A stretch of DNA of 64,000 bases from Methylobacterium sp. Leaf465. GTDB lineage: Bacteria; Pseudomonadota; Alphaproteobacteria; Rhizobiales; Beijerinckiaceae. Below the pieces are notes generated by a model. It was given only the letters and a program-made list of their open reading frames with translations. It was not told the origin of the DNA and ran no database searches. Below are positions 18,340 to 27,338 of the stretch, in pieces (position 1 is the first letter of the stretch; every line of letters starts with the position of its first letter). Made by a program: the position numbers and the translations under genes. The stretch is taken from the NCBI RefSeq assembly GCF_001424705.1, contig NZ_LMRA01000002.1, forward strand, positions 99,294 to 163,293, in the 5' to 3' direction.

Positions 18340-18385
18340 TGGTCGGAGTGGCAGGATTTGAACCTGCGACCCCCACGTCCCGAAC
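18340..18385 (-). other. 3' half of a tRNA-Pro(GGG) gene: putative attachment-site scar
   Basis: Read on the minus strand the 46 bases run from the anticodon loop (TTCGGGA) through the 3' anticodon strand, variable loop, a perfect T-arm (GGTTCAAATCC core) and acceptor strand CACTCCG to an encoded CCA. The bases where the 5' half should be (18386-18416) do not pair with the acceptor or anticodon strands, so the gene is truncated. Integrases commonly use exactly this 3' portion as attB. The lost 5' half puts the inserted DNA on the higher-coordinate side. No integrase lies directly next to it. Confidence 0.75.
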
Positions 18386-18594
18386 GGCGTGCCCGCCCAT
18401 TTCCACCTCGCGCCACCCGGTTCGGGTCCCATCTGAGAATCGCGATTCAGACAACGTTCTCAACCCCTAAGGTAGGGAACCCCGTGCCGTGCCGTTCCGC
18501 GGGGTGCCCTACCATTCCGCTCCGTTCCGCCCTGAAAACTTGGCGCAAACTTGGCGCGGCGTGCTTCATTCTCCGCACGCCCTGGCGGCCTTCG

Positions 18595-19359
18595 TCAGCC
18601 CCTGCTCCGCTCCTGGTAGGTCTCGACGAGGAACGTCGCGATGGCGCCGGCCGCGTTGACTGCGAGGCTCGCGTGCCGGGGCGACGGTCGGACCCGGGGC
18701 CGCTCCTCCGTCGGCGGGTCGTCGGCATGCGCATCCGAGAACCGGTTCCGCAGGGTGCCGAGCCCGTTCACCAGGTTCATGGCGCCGCCGAGGATGGCCC
18801 GGATCGGCTCCTCCCGGTGCTGGTCAGGGGCGAGCTTCAGTCCGCGGGCGACGGCGCCGTAGAGCTTGGGCAGATCGTCCTTCGGGGCGTAGGCGATCCC
18901 GAGCCCGTCGAGGATATGCTTGCACACCGCCTCCAGCAGAGTGCGCGCGACCGTGATGGCGCCCTCGGGATCGGCGGTCCGGCGCGCCAGGGCCTTGGCC
19001 CAGACCGCATGCACGCCGTCGGCGTCGAACGAGGCGAGCGCGTCCCCTACGACAGCGTCCCCGGGAGCCCGGTTGCGCCCTTCGAGGTGGTCCATGACCG
19101 GTGCGAAGGCATCCCGTATGTAGGTCCGCCGCTCCTCGTACCGGTCAAGCCGAGGCTTGATGTGGGACCAGAACGCCCCGAGATCGCGGCAGGTCCGGAC
19201 GAACTCCGGCAGCATTGGCTTGAGCTCGCCGTCGGCGAGGACCTCCCGGCGCAGGTACTCGTAGGCGTGTCCGTCGGGCGAGCCCCCGGTCGCCCGCGAG
19301 GTGAGGATACCCTCCATCATCGCCACCTGCTCGATGCGGGTCTCGGGTATGTCGTCCAT
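18595..19359 (-). CDS. Abortive-infection family protein (Abi_C-like C-terminal domain)
   Basis: 254 residues from ATG 19359; the longer start at 19446 adds 29 residues of unlikely sequence. The C-terminal half matches the Abi_C pattern: DPEGAITVARTLLEAVCKHIL, LPKLYGAVARGLKLAPDQH, LGGAMNLVNGLGTLRNRFSDAH and RHASLAVNAAGAIATFLVETY. Proteins with this domain are linked to phage abortive infection. The N-terminal half is a helical sensor-like region of unknown role. It is next to the tRNA-Pro scar, which fits an acquired defence gene. Mechanism is unknown. Confidence 0.78.
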   Translation of the reverse strand: MDDIPETRIEQVAMMEGILTSRATGGSPDGHAYEYLRREVLADGELKPMLPEFVRTCRDLGAFWSHIKPRLDRYEERRTYIRDAFAPVMDHLEGRNRAPGDAVVGDALASFDADGVHAVWAKALARRTADPEGAITVARTLLEAVCKHILDGLGIAYAPKDDLPKLYGAVARGLKLAPDQHREEPIRAILGGAMNLVNGLGTLRNRFSDAHADDPPTEERPRVRPSPRHASLAVNAAGAIATFLVETYQERSRG

Positions 19360-19467
19360 CGGGTCCCTCAGCGTTGCGCCCAGGCTATCGTCGTGCCGCG
19401 AGGGGTGCACGTGCGCACGCGAGATGCGCGCACGGTAACTCTCCACGTGGCAGGCTGATGCACCTAG

Positions 19468-20040
19468 CTAAAAGTCGATGTCCCGGAGCGCCTCGGCGTC
19501 CTCCGGCAGGATCTCGCCCGTGCTGCGTGCCACGGGCTTGACCGTTGGCTTCCTGACCCTCGGCTTCGGGTCCCAAGGGTATGGCGGCCCGTAGGCCTCC
19601 AGCCACATAGCGCGTTTGGGAAGCCATGTTTCAGCGCTATATAGAGCCTTGGCTACTCGCACCTGTCCGGCCTCGCAATAGAGGAATCGCTGCGTGTAGC
19701 GCATCTCGCCATACCGCCGCTCATCCTTGCGGCGCTTCACCGAGACTATGAGCGGCGTCTCGTCATACCGTGCTCGGAACTCGTCTCCGAACTTGTCGAA
19801 GATCAAGCACAGCCCGACGGTTTCATGAGTGTCGGGCGCGCGGAAAAGCTTGGCCTTGAATGGCTGCTTCATGAGGACTGCCCTAGCATCGTCCGTGATG
19901 TCAGCCCTCTGCCAGTGGTGGTTACGCTGCAGGACGGCTGGGTCCGAGGTGACCAAGCGCTCGAAGAACTCAAACCTGGGACTCAGGCTCAGTCTTACCG
20001 CCTCGGGTTCGAACCACCGGAATTTGCGCCATCTCGACAT
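19468..20040 (-). CDS. Hypothetical protein of the accessory region
   Basis: 190 residues, soluble, rich in Arg, Lys, Trp and Tyr (MSRWRKFRWFEPEAVR, WLEAYGPPYPWDPKPR). No family recognised. Base composition is lower in GC than the flanking metabolic genes, in keeping with an acquired segment. It lies 108 bases upstream of the Abi_C-type gene on the same strand, and divergent from the gene at 20224, so it could be co-transcribed with the former. Confidence 0.6.
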   Translation of the reverse strand: MSRWRKFRWFEPEAVRLSLSPRFEFFERLVTSDPAVLQRNHHWQRADITDDARAVLMKQPFKAKLFRAPDTHETVGLCLIFDKFGDEFRARYDETPLIVSVKRRKDERRYGEMRYTQRFLYCEAGQVRVAKALYSAETWLPKRAMWLEAYGPPYPWDPKPRVRKPTVKPVARSTGEILPEDAEALRDIDF

Positions 20041-20223
20041 GTGAGTTGAGTACCGTGGCGGCGGTTACCGGGCACTCAACGCTGCGGCCGGTCCCGCCTT
20101 ACCAGAGTATTAAACCACAGGCCGGGAATCCGACGATCCGTTTTGCCAACGCCAGATCCGACCCTGGCAAGGTGCCCTCCATCGGCTCGGGCGGTCCCCG
20201 GGCCTCAGTGTGGGGAGTGCGAC

Positions 20224-20874
20224 ATGCGCGGCATCAAGCTCGTGGGGGACTACGTTTTCGAGAGGATCGGACTGGAGGCCCAGGAGGTGTACCGGCAGAA
20301 CTTGCTGCAGGCGATCAGGGGCGACTGCGACGACCCACTACACAACAAGCTCGGCAATGTAGGCGCGGGCGTAAGTACCTCTTCCCTGGACGAGAACGGG
20401 CAACTCAGCGACGACCGCCTGAGGGACTACCTTGACTCCATGCATCTCGCTCGGGTGGATTCGGCGTACTCTGACGACTGGTACTGGCGGTTCGTCCTCG
20501 AACTTGCGTTCCAACGCAGGGGTTTTGGGTCCTTTCAAGAGCGGGTTCGCCCTCTCTACGTGCAGGCTACCGGCATGAGCGACAGGTTCGCGTTCTCGGA
20601 TGAGGGGCAGACGTTCTGCGAACAACTCATGCACGCGTGGCTGCACCTCCCGGGGTGCCGGGAATTCGGCTTCTCGCTGACGCCGGCGTCGATCAGGCTC
20701 TACGAGCGGGCTGGTATCGCGCCGCACGTCGCGGTGATCCCGGCAAAGCGGGGCGGCACGCCCACGGCCTATGTGTCGGACGAACTCCGGGAGGCGCTAG
20801 CGACCTGGAAAGGGCGCTCGGAGGGCTCCTCGGTTGGTCGCCGCTTGCGCAGGCCGAGTCTGCTGTCCGCATAG
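20224..20874 (+). CDS. Hypothetical protein of the accessory region
   Basis: 216 residues from ATG 20224. The product is soluble and mixed alpha/beta. Visible segments are DYVFERIGLEAQEVYRQNLL near the N-terminus, then an aromatic-rich stretch (SDDWYWRFVLELAFQRRG) and a basic tail. No known domain or catalytic motif is recognised. It is divergent from the 19468-20040 gene and ends the accessory stretch; about 275 bases without a gene follow before the sulfur cluster. Confidence 0.6.
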   Translation: MRGIKLVGDYVFERIGLEAQEVYRQNLLQAIRGDCDDPLHNKLGNVGAGVSTSSLDENGQLSDDRLRDYLDSMHLARVDSAYSDDWYWRFVLELAFQRRGFGSFQERVRPLYVQATGMSDRFAFSDEGQTFCEQLMHAWLHLPGCREFGFSLTPASIRLYERAGIAPHVAVIPAKRGGTPTAYVSDELREALATWKGRSEGSSVGRRLRRPSLLSA

Positions 20875-21150
20875 GCCCGCACCAGGTCCTCGTAGCTGCG
20901 GACGCCCCGGCCCCAGACGATGGGCTCCCGCATCGACGCGGGGAACCGCGGGCAGGCTATGCGGAACAGCTTCCGAATCCTTGCAGACGCTGGGAAGATC
21001 CGCTTTCCGGCAGCTTGGTGGACGTAGACCTACGACTGCAACGGGTGGTTATCGGCCTGTCAGCTTTGGGGGGCGCGAATTGAGAAAGCGGACGCTTGCT
21101 TCGAAGTCACCGCGAGTTGGCTCGCAGCGAGCCGCAAGCCTCCGCTCTTT

Positions 21151-22548
21151 TCATGACGCGGCCAGCAAGGCCTCCGGCGTCCCGCGGCGGAAGACCGCTC
21201 CGGGATGGCTTGCCTTCAGGAGTGGGCCGCTGCCAGGGAAAAGCTTCTCGCGCAGTGTGCCCTCCGAATACTGAGTCTTGAAGGCGCCACGCGTCTGGAG
21301 TTCCGGCACGACGAGGTCGACGAAAGCTTCCAGGGTTTCCGGCGCTACCGCGCGGGTCAGGTTGAAGCCGTCGGCGTCAGTGGCCTCGGCCCAGGCGACG
21401 AGTTCGTCGGCGACTTCCGAGGGCGCGCCGACGATGAAGGGCGCCCGGGCCCCGCGCGGGCCGAACGCGGCGAAGTCCGCCCGGGTGAAGGGCCGCTCCC
21501 CGGCCTGCGTCAGGGTCTCCACCAGGGACTGCATGGCGTTCGTCTGGACATAGGCGAGGCCCTCTTCGGGCCCAAGGGTCGAGAGGTCGATGCCGGTCCA
21601 GCCCGAGACCAGGGCGAGCTGGCCCTCGACGTCGATGTAGCGCGCATACTCGTCGCGTAAGGACAGGGCCTCGGCGCGGGTCGGCGCCACGATCACCGTG
21701 GCGCCGAGGAACATGCGGATGTCGTAAGGGTCACGCCCGGCGGCGCGGGCCGCCTCGCGCAGGTCGCGCACGGCCTTGGCGGCGAGCGGCTTCGTCTGGC
21801 CGTTGAAGAACACGGCCTCGGCGTGGCGCCCCGCGAAGAGCTTGCCCCGCCGGGAGGTGCCCGCCTGGTAGAGCACCGGCGTGCGCTGGGGCGAGGGCTC
21901 GGCGAGGTGGCGGCCGTCGACGCGGTAGTAAGGACCGTCGTGCCGGATGCGGTGGACCCGTTCCGGATCGGTGAAGACGCCGCCGGCCCGGTCGCGCCGC
22001 ACGGCGCCCGCCTCCCAGCTGCCCTCCCACAGCTTGTAGGCGGCCTCCAGAAAGTCGTCCCCCGCCTCGTAGCGGGTGTCGTGCGCCCGGGCCGTGTCCT
22101 GGCCCATGCCGCGGGCGCCGCTCTCGAGATAGCCGGTGACGATGTTCCAGCCGACCCGGCCGCCGGTGAGGTGGTCGAGGGTCGTGATCCGGCGGACGAA
22201 GGGATAGGGGTGCTCGTAGGTCAGGTTGGCGGTGACGCCGAAACCAAGATGGCGCGTCGCCTGCGCCATGGCGGGCACCAGCAGGAACGGATCGAGATTG
22301 GGCGCCTGCGCGGCCCGCGCCAGGGCCGTGTCGGCGCTGCCGCCGTAGACGTCGTATTGCCCGAGCACGTCGGCGAGGAAAATTCCGTCGAAGAGGCCGC
22401 GCTCGGCGGTGCGCGCCAGATCGACCCAATAGTCGAGGCTGTTATAGGCGCTGCCGGTGTCGCGCGGATGCCGCCACAGGCCGGCCCAGGTATGGCCCGG
22501 CGAGGCCATCTGGAAGGCGTTCAGCCGCAATTCTCGGCGCGTCGTCAT
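21151..22548 (-). CDS. Flavin-dependent monooxygenase, DszA/NtaA/SnaA type
   Basis: 465 residues, the usual length of the group. It has the luciferase-like opening LNAFQMASPGHTWAGLWRHP, the FMN-phosphate region NIVTGYLESGARGMG and the conserved GDDFLEAAYKLWEGSW plus VLYQAGTSRRGKLFAGRHAE. Enzymes of this class (dibenzothiophene-sulfone, nitrilotriacetate, alkanesulfonate-type substrates) use FMNH2 from a separate reductase. Divergent from the DszC-like gene, with a 264-base shared promoter region. Substrate is unknown; the surrounding importers point to an organosulfur compound. Confidence 0.88.
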   Translation of the reverse strand: MTTRRELRLNAFQMASPGHTWAGLWRHPRDTGSAYNSLDYWVDLARTAERGLFDGIFLADVLGQYDVYGGSADTALARAAQAPNLDPFLLVPAMAQATRHLGFGVTANLTYEHPYPFVRRITTLDHLTGGRVGWNIVTGYLESGARGMGQDTARAHDTRYEAGDDFLEAAYKLWEGSWEAGAVRRDRAGGVFTDPERVHRIRHDGPYYRVDGRHLAEPSPQRTPVLYQAGTSRRGKLFAGRHAEAVFFNGQTKPLAAKAVRDLREAARAAGRDPYDIRMFLGATVIVAPTRAEALSLRDEYARYIDVEGQLALVSGWTGIDLSTLGPEEGLAYVQTNAMQSLVETLTQAGERPFTRADFAAFGPRGARAPFIVGAPSEVADELVAWAEATDADGFNLTRAVAPETLEAFVDLVVPELQTRGAFKTQYSEGTLREKLFPGSGPLLKASHPGAVFRRGTPEALLAAS

Positions 22549-22607
22549 CGGAGGATCCGTCCGCAGGGTGGGAAGGTCAGGGTATTGGTCCCGTCCATCC
22601 GGTCAAC

Positions 22608-22619
22608 AAGAACGTTCTT
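22608..22619. promoter_or_regulatory. Perfect 12-bp palindrome in the divergent sulfur-cluster promoter
   Basis: AAGAACGTTCTT is a perfect palindrome located 60 bases upstream of the DszA-type gene (minus) and about 194 bases upstream of the DszC-like gene (plus). The flanking sequence is AT-rich, unlike the coding DNA. It is a candidate operator for a dimeric regulator; no regulator gene is next to it. Confidence 0.4.
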
Positions 22620-22812
22620 TTTCTCAAGGCCTTTGCAGGAGCAGGATCGTTCATTCATAGATGATCGAAGAGATATGCGTCCCAAACTGGTATGATATCA
22701 CGGTATTATCGGCATGAAGACTTGAGTTTTAAGCGATAATCCCGGATTCCAACGGCTGCCGCCGCGTCTGGTCCGTTGGTTCGGACGCGGCTCAGGACGG
22801 GATTGCAGGATC

Positions 22813-24030
22813 ATGTCGCAAACGGATGCGGGCTGGGGTGCCGGCCCGAGCGCTCGCTACGAGGACCTCGCCGCACGCTTCCGACCGGCCTTCGCCGAGA
22901 TCCGTGCGACCGCCGTGGCCCGGGACGGCGAACGCCGGTTGCCGCATGCCGAGATCGGCTGGCTCAAGGAGGCGGGCTTCACCACCCTTCGGCTACCGGA
23001 AGCGGCGGGCGGGCACGGGGCGAGCCTGCCCGAACTGTTCAACCTACTGATCGAGCTCTCGCAGGGGGATTCCAACGTCACCAACGCGTTGCGTGCGCAT
23101 TTCGGGTTCACCGAGGACGTGCTGTGCTCGACCTCGCCCGAATGGCGGGCGCGCTGGACCGCGCGGATCGCCGCGGGCCAGACCATCGGCAGCGGCGTCT
23201 CGGAGACCGGGGAGGCCAAGGTCGGCCAGTTCGACACCATCCTCCGCCGGCGCGGGGCCGAGCGGGTCGTCGACGGCCGGAAGTTCTATACGACCGGCTC
23301 GCTCTTCGCAGACTTGATCCACCTCTCGGCCCAGGACGAGGACGGCGCGCCCGTGGTCGCGGCGGTCTCGACCCAGGCCCCGGGCGTTTCCATCGAGGAC
23401 GACTGGGACGGGTTCGGGCAGGCGCTGACGGCGAGCGGCACCGCGCATTTCACCGGGGTGGTGGTCGAGGCCGATTGGATCAAGCCGGACCCGGCGCGCT
23501 TCCCCTACGCCATGGCGTTCTTCCAGCTCGTGCACCTCGCGACTCTTGCCGGCATCGGCCGGGCGGCGGCCGAGGACGTCGCCCGGCTGGTGGCCGAGCG
23601 ACGGCGTGTCTACAGCCACGGCAATGCCGGGCGCACCGGCGACGACCCGCAGATCCAGGCGGTCGTCGGCCGCGTCCGGGGCAACGCCTACGCGGCCGGC
23701 GCCATCGTGCTGAAGGCGGCCGAGGCGGTGCAGCGGGTGTTCGAGGCCCGCCGCGACGGGGCCGATCCGACGGGCCCGGCCGCGCTCGCCGACGTCGAGG
23801 TCAACCAGGCGGTCACGGTAGTGACGAACCTCGTGCTGGAGGCCACCACCGGCCTGTTCGACGCGCTCGGCGCCTCGGCGGTGAAGGAGGGCCTGGGCCT
23901 CGACCGCTACTGGCGCAACGCCCGCACCATCGCCTCGCACAATCCGCGGATCTACCGCGACCGCATCGTCGGGGCCTTCGCGGTCAACGGCACCGCGCCG
24001 CCGCGCGAGTACCGCGTCGGTTCGGCCTGA
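22813..24030 (+). CDS. Acyl-CoA-dehydrogenase-fold monooxygenase, DszC/SfnC-like
   Basis: 405 residues. Acyl-CoA dehydrogenase fold: helical N-terminus (LKEAGFTTLRLPEAAGGHGA), the middle beta domain (GSGVSETGEAKVGQF, GRKFYTTGSLFADLIHLSA) and the C-terminal helix bundle (RYWRNARTIASHNP). Typical of DszC/SfnC flavoproteins rather than fatty-acid oxidation: the usual catalytic Glu context is missing, and it neighbours two luciferase-type monooxygenases. Such enzymes oxygenate sulfides or sulfones with FMNH2. The next gene starts 13 bases after the stop. Confidence 0.85.
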   Translation: MSQTDAGWGAGPSARYEDLAARFRPAFAEIRATAVARDGERRLPHAEIGWLKEAGFTTLRLPEAAGGHGASLPELFNLLIELSQGDSNVTNALRAHFGFTEDVLCSTSPEWRARWTARIAAGQTIGSGVSETGEAKVGQFDTILRRRGAERVVDGRKFYTTGSLFADLIHLSAQDEDGAPVVAAVSTQAPGVSIEDDWDGFGQALTASGTAHFTGVVVEADWIKPDPARFPYAMAFFQLVHLATLAGIGRAAAEDVARLVAERRRVYSHGNAGRTGDDPQIQAVVGRVRGNAYAAGAIVLKAAEAVQRVFEARRDGADPTGPAALADVEVNQAVTVVTNLVLEATTGLFDALGASAVKEGLGLDRYWRNARTIASHNPRIYRDRIVGAFAVNGTAPPREYRVGSA

Positions 24031-24042
24031 GGTCAGCCCGCG

Positions 24043-25407
24043 ATGCCGGCCCGCTCCGACCGCATGCGCCTCGGCGCCTTCCTGTATCCCGGCGGGCACC
24101 ACGTCGCGGCCTGGCGGCACCCGTCCGCCCAGGCCGATGCCGGGGTCAACGCCGCGCATTACCGGCGGATCGCCAGGACGGCGGAGGCGGCGAAGTTCGA
24201 CCTGATCTTCCTCGCCGACGGCGTCGCCGTCCGGGGCGAGGACATCGACGCCCTCAGCCGGACGGCGATCCGCTACGTCGGGCAGTTCGAGCCCCTGACC
24301 CTACTCTCCCACCTCGCGGCGGTGACCGAGCGGATCGGCCTCGTGGCCACGGCCTCCACCACCTACAATGAGCCGTTCCACGTCGCCCGCAAGTTCGCCT
24401 CCCTCGACCACCTCAGCGAGGGCCGGGCCGGCTGGAACCTCGTGACCTCGGCCGATCCGCGCGAGGCTTGGAACTTCAGCCGCGAGAGCCACCTCGCCCA
24501 TGGCCACCGCTACGCCCGGGCGGAGGAATTCGTCGACGTGGTCCGCGGCCTGTGGGATTCCTACGCGGACGACGCCTTCGTGCGCGACCGGGACTCGGGT
24601 CGGTTCTTCGACCCGGACCGACTGCACCTCCTGGCCCACGAGGGCGCGCACTTCTCGGTGCGCGGGCCCCTCAACGTGCCACGCCCTCCGCAGGGCCACC
24701 CGGTCGTGGTGCAGGCCGGCTCCTCCGAGGCCGGCAAGGCACTGGCCGCCCGCACCGCCGAGATCGTCTTCACCGCGCAAGAGACCCTGGCAGACGCGAC
24801 CGCCTTCTACGCCGACGTGAAGGGCCGCATGGCCGGCTTCGCGCGCGACCCCAACCATCTCAAGATCATGCCCGGCGCCTTCCCGGTCGTCGGGCGCACG
24901 GAGGGCGAGGCCCAGGACCGCTACGGGGCATTGCAGGACCTGATCCACCCCGTGGTCGGCCGCTCGCTGCTCGAACAGCTCGCCGGCGCCGACCTGTCGG
25001 CCTATCCGGACGACGCCCTGGTGCCCGACCTGCCCGAGACCGAGGGCGGCAAGAGCCGGCAGGCCCTGATGCTGACGCTGGCGCGGCGCGAGGGGCTGAC
25101 CATCCGCGAGCTCTACCTGCGCATCGCCGGCGCTCGCGGGCACTGGACCCTGGTCGGCACCCCGGGCCAGATCGCCGACGCGCTGCAGGAGCATTTCGAG
25201 GCTCACGGCGCGGACGGCTTCAACATCATGCCGCCGACCCTACCCGGCGGCCTTGACGATTTCGCCACCCTGGTGATCCCCGAGCTCCAGCGCCGCGGCC
25301 TGTTCCGCACGGACTACGAGGGCCGCACCCTGCGCGAAAACCTCGGATTGCCGCGCCCGCCCCATCGCCACCCCGCCGCCGCGATCCGGGTGCCGGCCGC
25401 CCCGTGA
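24043..25407 (+). CDS. Flavin-dependent monooxygenase, DszA/NtaA type (second copy)
   Basis: 454 residues, same family as the gene at 21151-22548 but clearly diverged: opening LGAFLYPGGHHVAAWRHPSA, then LVATASTTYNEPFHVARKFASL, GRAGWNLVTSADPREAWNF and VVVQAGSSEAGKALAARTAE. Runs 13 bases behind the DszC-like gene and its stop overlaps an alternative GTG start of the following binding protein. This places it in one transcript with the importer. Acts in the cytosol with an external FMN reductase, not present here. Confidence 0.88.
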   Translation: MPARSDRMRLGAFLYPGGHHVAAWRHPSAQADAGVNAAHYRRIARTAEAAKFDLIFLADGVAVRGEDIDALSRTAIRYVGQFEPLTLLSHLAAVTERIGLVATASTTYNEPFHVARKFASLDHLSEGRAGWNLVTSADPREAWNFSRESHLAHGHRYARAEEFVDVVRGLWDSYADDAFVRDRDSGRFFDPDRLHLLAHEGAHFSVRGPLNVPRPPQGHPVVVQAGSSEAGKALAARTAEIVFTAQETLADATAFYADVKGRMAGFARDPNHLKIMPGAFPVVGRTEGEAQDRYGALQDLIHPVVGRSLLEQLAGADLSAYPDDALVPDLPETEGGKSRQALMLTLARREGLTIRELYLRIAGARGHWTLVGTPGQIADALQEHFEAHGADGFNIMPPTLPGGLDDFATLVIPELQRRGLFRTDYEGRTLRENLGLPRPPHRHPAAAIRVPAAP

Positions 25408-25442
25408 TTCCGTCCTCCTCCCCGCACCAGGACCCTGAGCCC

Positions 25443-26447
25443 ATGACGATCCGCCAGCGGCGCCGCCACGCCTCGCACACCCGCCGCACCCTCCTCGCCC
25501 TCGCCTGCGCGGCCCTCCTGCCGCTGGGCGCGGCCCGCCGAAGCGAGGCCGCCGAGGTGACGGAGGTTCGCCTCGACTGGGCGACCTACAACCCGGTCAG
25601 CCTCGTCCTGAAGGACAAGGGCTTCCTCGAATCCGCCCTGAAGGCGCGCGGCATCGCCGTGCGCTGGACGCAGTCGCTCGGCTCGAACAAGGCGCTCGAA
25701 TTCCTGAACGGCGGGGCCATCGACTTCGGCTCCTCGGCCGGGGCGGCCGCCCTGCTGGCGCGCATCAACGGCAACCCGGTCAAGGCGATCTACGCCTACT
25801 CGCAGCCCGAATGGACCGCCCTGGTAACCACGAAGGACAGCGGCATCCGGACGCCCGCGGACCTCAAGGGCAAGCGGATCGCGGTGACGCGGGGCACCGA
25901 TCCGCACATCTTCCTCATCCGCGCCCTGCAGGGCGCCGGGCTCACCGAGAAGGACGCCAAGCTCGTCCTGCTCCAGCACGCCGACGGCCGCACCGCCCTG
26001 GAGCGCGGCGACGTCGACGCCTGGGCCGGCCTCGACCCGATGATGGCGGCCTCGGAGATCGAGGGCAGCACCCGTCTGTTCTTCCGGGACCCGGCCGCCA
26101 ACACCTGGGGCGTCCTCGACGTGCGCGAGGATTTCGCCAAGGCCCATCCGGACCTCGTGAAGATCGTCATCGCCGCCTACGAGCAGGCGCGCACCTACGC
26201 GATCGCCAACCCGGAGGCCGTGACGCGCGCCCTGGTGGCCGCGACCAAGCTGCCCGAGGCCGTGATCGCCCGCCAGCTCGCCCGCACCGACCTGAGCCGG
26301 CCCGAGATCGGCCGGGTCCAGGCCGAGAGCATCCGGGCGGCGGGCCTCGCATTGCAGCAGGCCGGCGTGATCCCGGCGGAGACCAACGTGGCCGCCGCCG
26401 TCGATGGGCTCATCGATCCCCGCTTCACCGCCGGATCCGAGCGGTGA
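25443..26447 (+). CDS. ssuA: Sulfonate-type ABC transporter substrate-binding protein
   Basis: 334 residues from ATG 25443. The GTG at 25404 would overlap the upstream stop and add 13 residues without extending the signal peptide sensibly. The signal sequence (basic RRQ/RRH start, then LLALACAALLPLGAA) is a Sec signal with cleavage near SEAAEV. The mature protein has the SsuA/TauA fold: VRLDWATYNPVSLVLKDKG, GSNKALEFLNGGAIDFGSS and the DGRTALERGDVDAWAGLDP hinge. It should bind aliphatic sulfonates or sulfones in the periplasm for the permease and ATPase downstream. Confidence 0.88.
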   Translation: MTIRQRRRHASHTRRTLLALACAALLPLGAARRSEAAEVTEVRLDWATYNPVSLVLKDKGFLESALKARGIAVRWTQSLGSNKALEFLNGGAIDFGSSAGAAALLARINGNPVKAIYAYSQPEWTALVTTKDSGIRTPADLKGKRIAVTRGTDPHIFLIRALQGAGLTEKDAKLVLLQHADGRTALERGDVDAWAGLDPMMAASEIEGSTRLFFRDPAANTWGVLDVREDFAKAHPDLVKIVIAAYEQARTYAIANPEAVTRALVAATKLPEAVIARQLARTDLSRPEIGRVQAESIRAAGLALQQAGVIPAETNVAAAVDGLIDPRFTAGSER

Positions 26448-27316
26448 GCGCGGGAACCGCGTCCCCGCTCCTCGCGTCCGGCGCGGATGGCGACGGCGCC
26501 GCTCCGGCACCGGCCGGGCTGCACCCGTCCTGGCGACGGGATGCCGGGCGCACGGGCGGGCGCCTCGTCCTCGGAATCCTGATCCCCCTGGTCCTCGCCA
26601 TCGGCTGGGAGCTCGCCATCCGGTCCGGCCTTACCCAGGGGCGGCTGCTGCCGCCGCCGAGCCGGGTCCTCGGGACGCTGCTGGCGCTGGCCCAATCCGG
26701 CGATCTCCGCCTGCACGTCCAGGCGACGCTCCTGCGCGTCGCCCTCGGCTTCGTGGCCGGCGCCGGGGCGGGCATCCTCGTGGGCGCCCTCACCGGCACG
26801 CTCCCGCTCGCCCGGCACCTTCTCGACCCCAGCCTGCAGGCCCTGCGGGCGGTACCTTCGCTCGCCTGGGTGCCGCTCTTCATCCTCTGGCTCGGCATCC
26901 TCGAGACGCCGAAAGTGGTGCTGATCGCCGTCGGGGTGTTCTTCCCGGTCTATGTCGGGGTCTCCGGCGCGATCGCGTCGGTGGATCGCAAGCTCGTGGA
27001 GGTCGGGCGCATCTTTCGCCTGTCGCGCCTCGCGCTCGCCCGCCGCATCCTCCTGCCCGCGGTGCTGCCCGGCACTTTGGTGGCGCTCCGCACCGGCCTC
27101 GGGCTCGGCTTCCTGTTCGTGGTCGCGGCCGAGCTGATGGGTGCTTCGGAGGGGCTCGGCTACCTCCTGGTGGACGGCCAGCAATTCGGGAAGCCGGACC
27201 AGATCCTGGCGGCCATCCTGGCCTTCGCTGGTCTGGGCAAGCTCGCCGACGGCCTCCTCGTCCTGGCGACCCGCCCGCTGCTGCGCTGGCAGGATGTCAG
27301 CCGCGGCGTCCTTTAG
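26444..27316 (+). CDS. ssuC: Sulfonate-type ABC transporter permease
   Basis: 290 residues starting at the GTG 26444, which overlaps the ssuA-like stop by 4 bases (GTGA). It has about six hydrophobic segments (LVLGILIPLVLAIGWELAI first) and the transmembrane ABC-importer EAA-type loop (VGRIFRLSRLALARRILLP ending LPGTLVALRTG). This gives the membrane pore of the SsuABC-like importer. It lies 22 bases upstream of the ATPase gene. Confidence 0.88.
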   Translation: MSAGTASPLLASGADGDGAAPAPAGLHPSWRRDAGRTGGRLVLGILIPLVLAIGWELAIRSGLTQGRLLPPPSRVLGTLLALAQSGDLRLHVQATLLRVALGFVAGAGAGILVGALTGTLPLARHLLDPSLQALRAVPSLAWVPLFILWLGILETPKVVLIAVGVFFPVYVGVSGAIASVDRKLVEVGRIFRLSRLALARRILLPAVLPGTLVALRTGLGLGFLFVVAAELMGASEGLGYLLVDGQQFGKPDQILAAILAFAGLGKLADGLLVLATRPLLRWQDVSRGVL

Positions 27317-27338
27317 ATTGTTCTTCCGGACCGACCAC

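Noticed and set aside
18340..18416. Complete tRNA-Pro gene
   Set aside because: The 5' half does not pair with the acceptor or anticodon strands; only the 3' 46 bases match a tRNA.
20880..21150. Possible short gene after the accessory region
   Set aside because: Open frames are short, lack ribosome-binding sites and show no domain.
22776..24371. 531-residue frame overlapping the DszC-like gene
   Set aside because: Extremely Arg/Gly-rich and lacking any domain; frame shadow.
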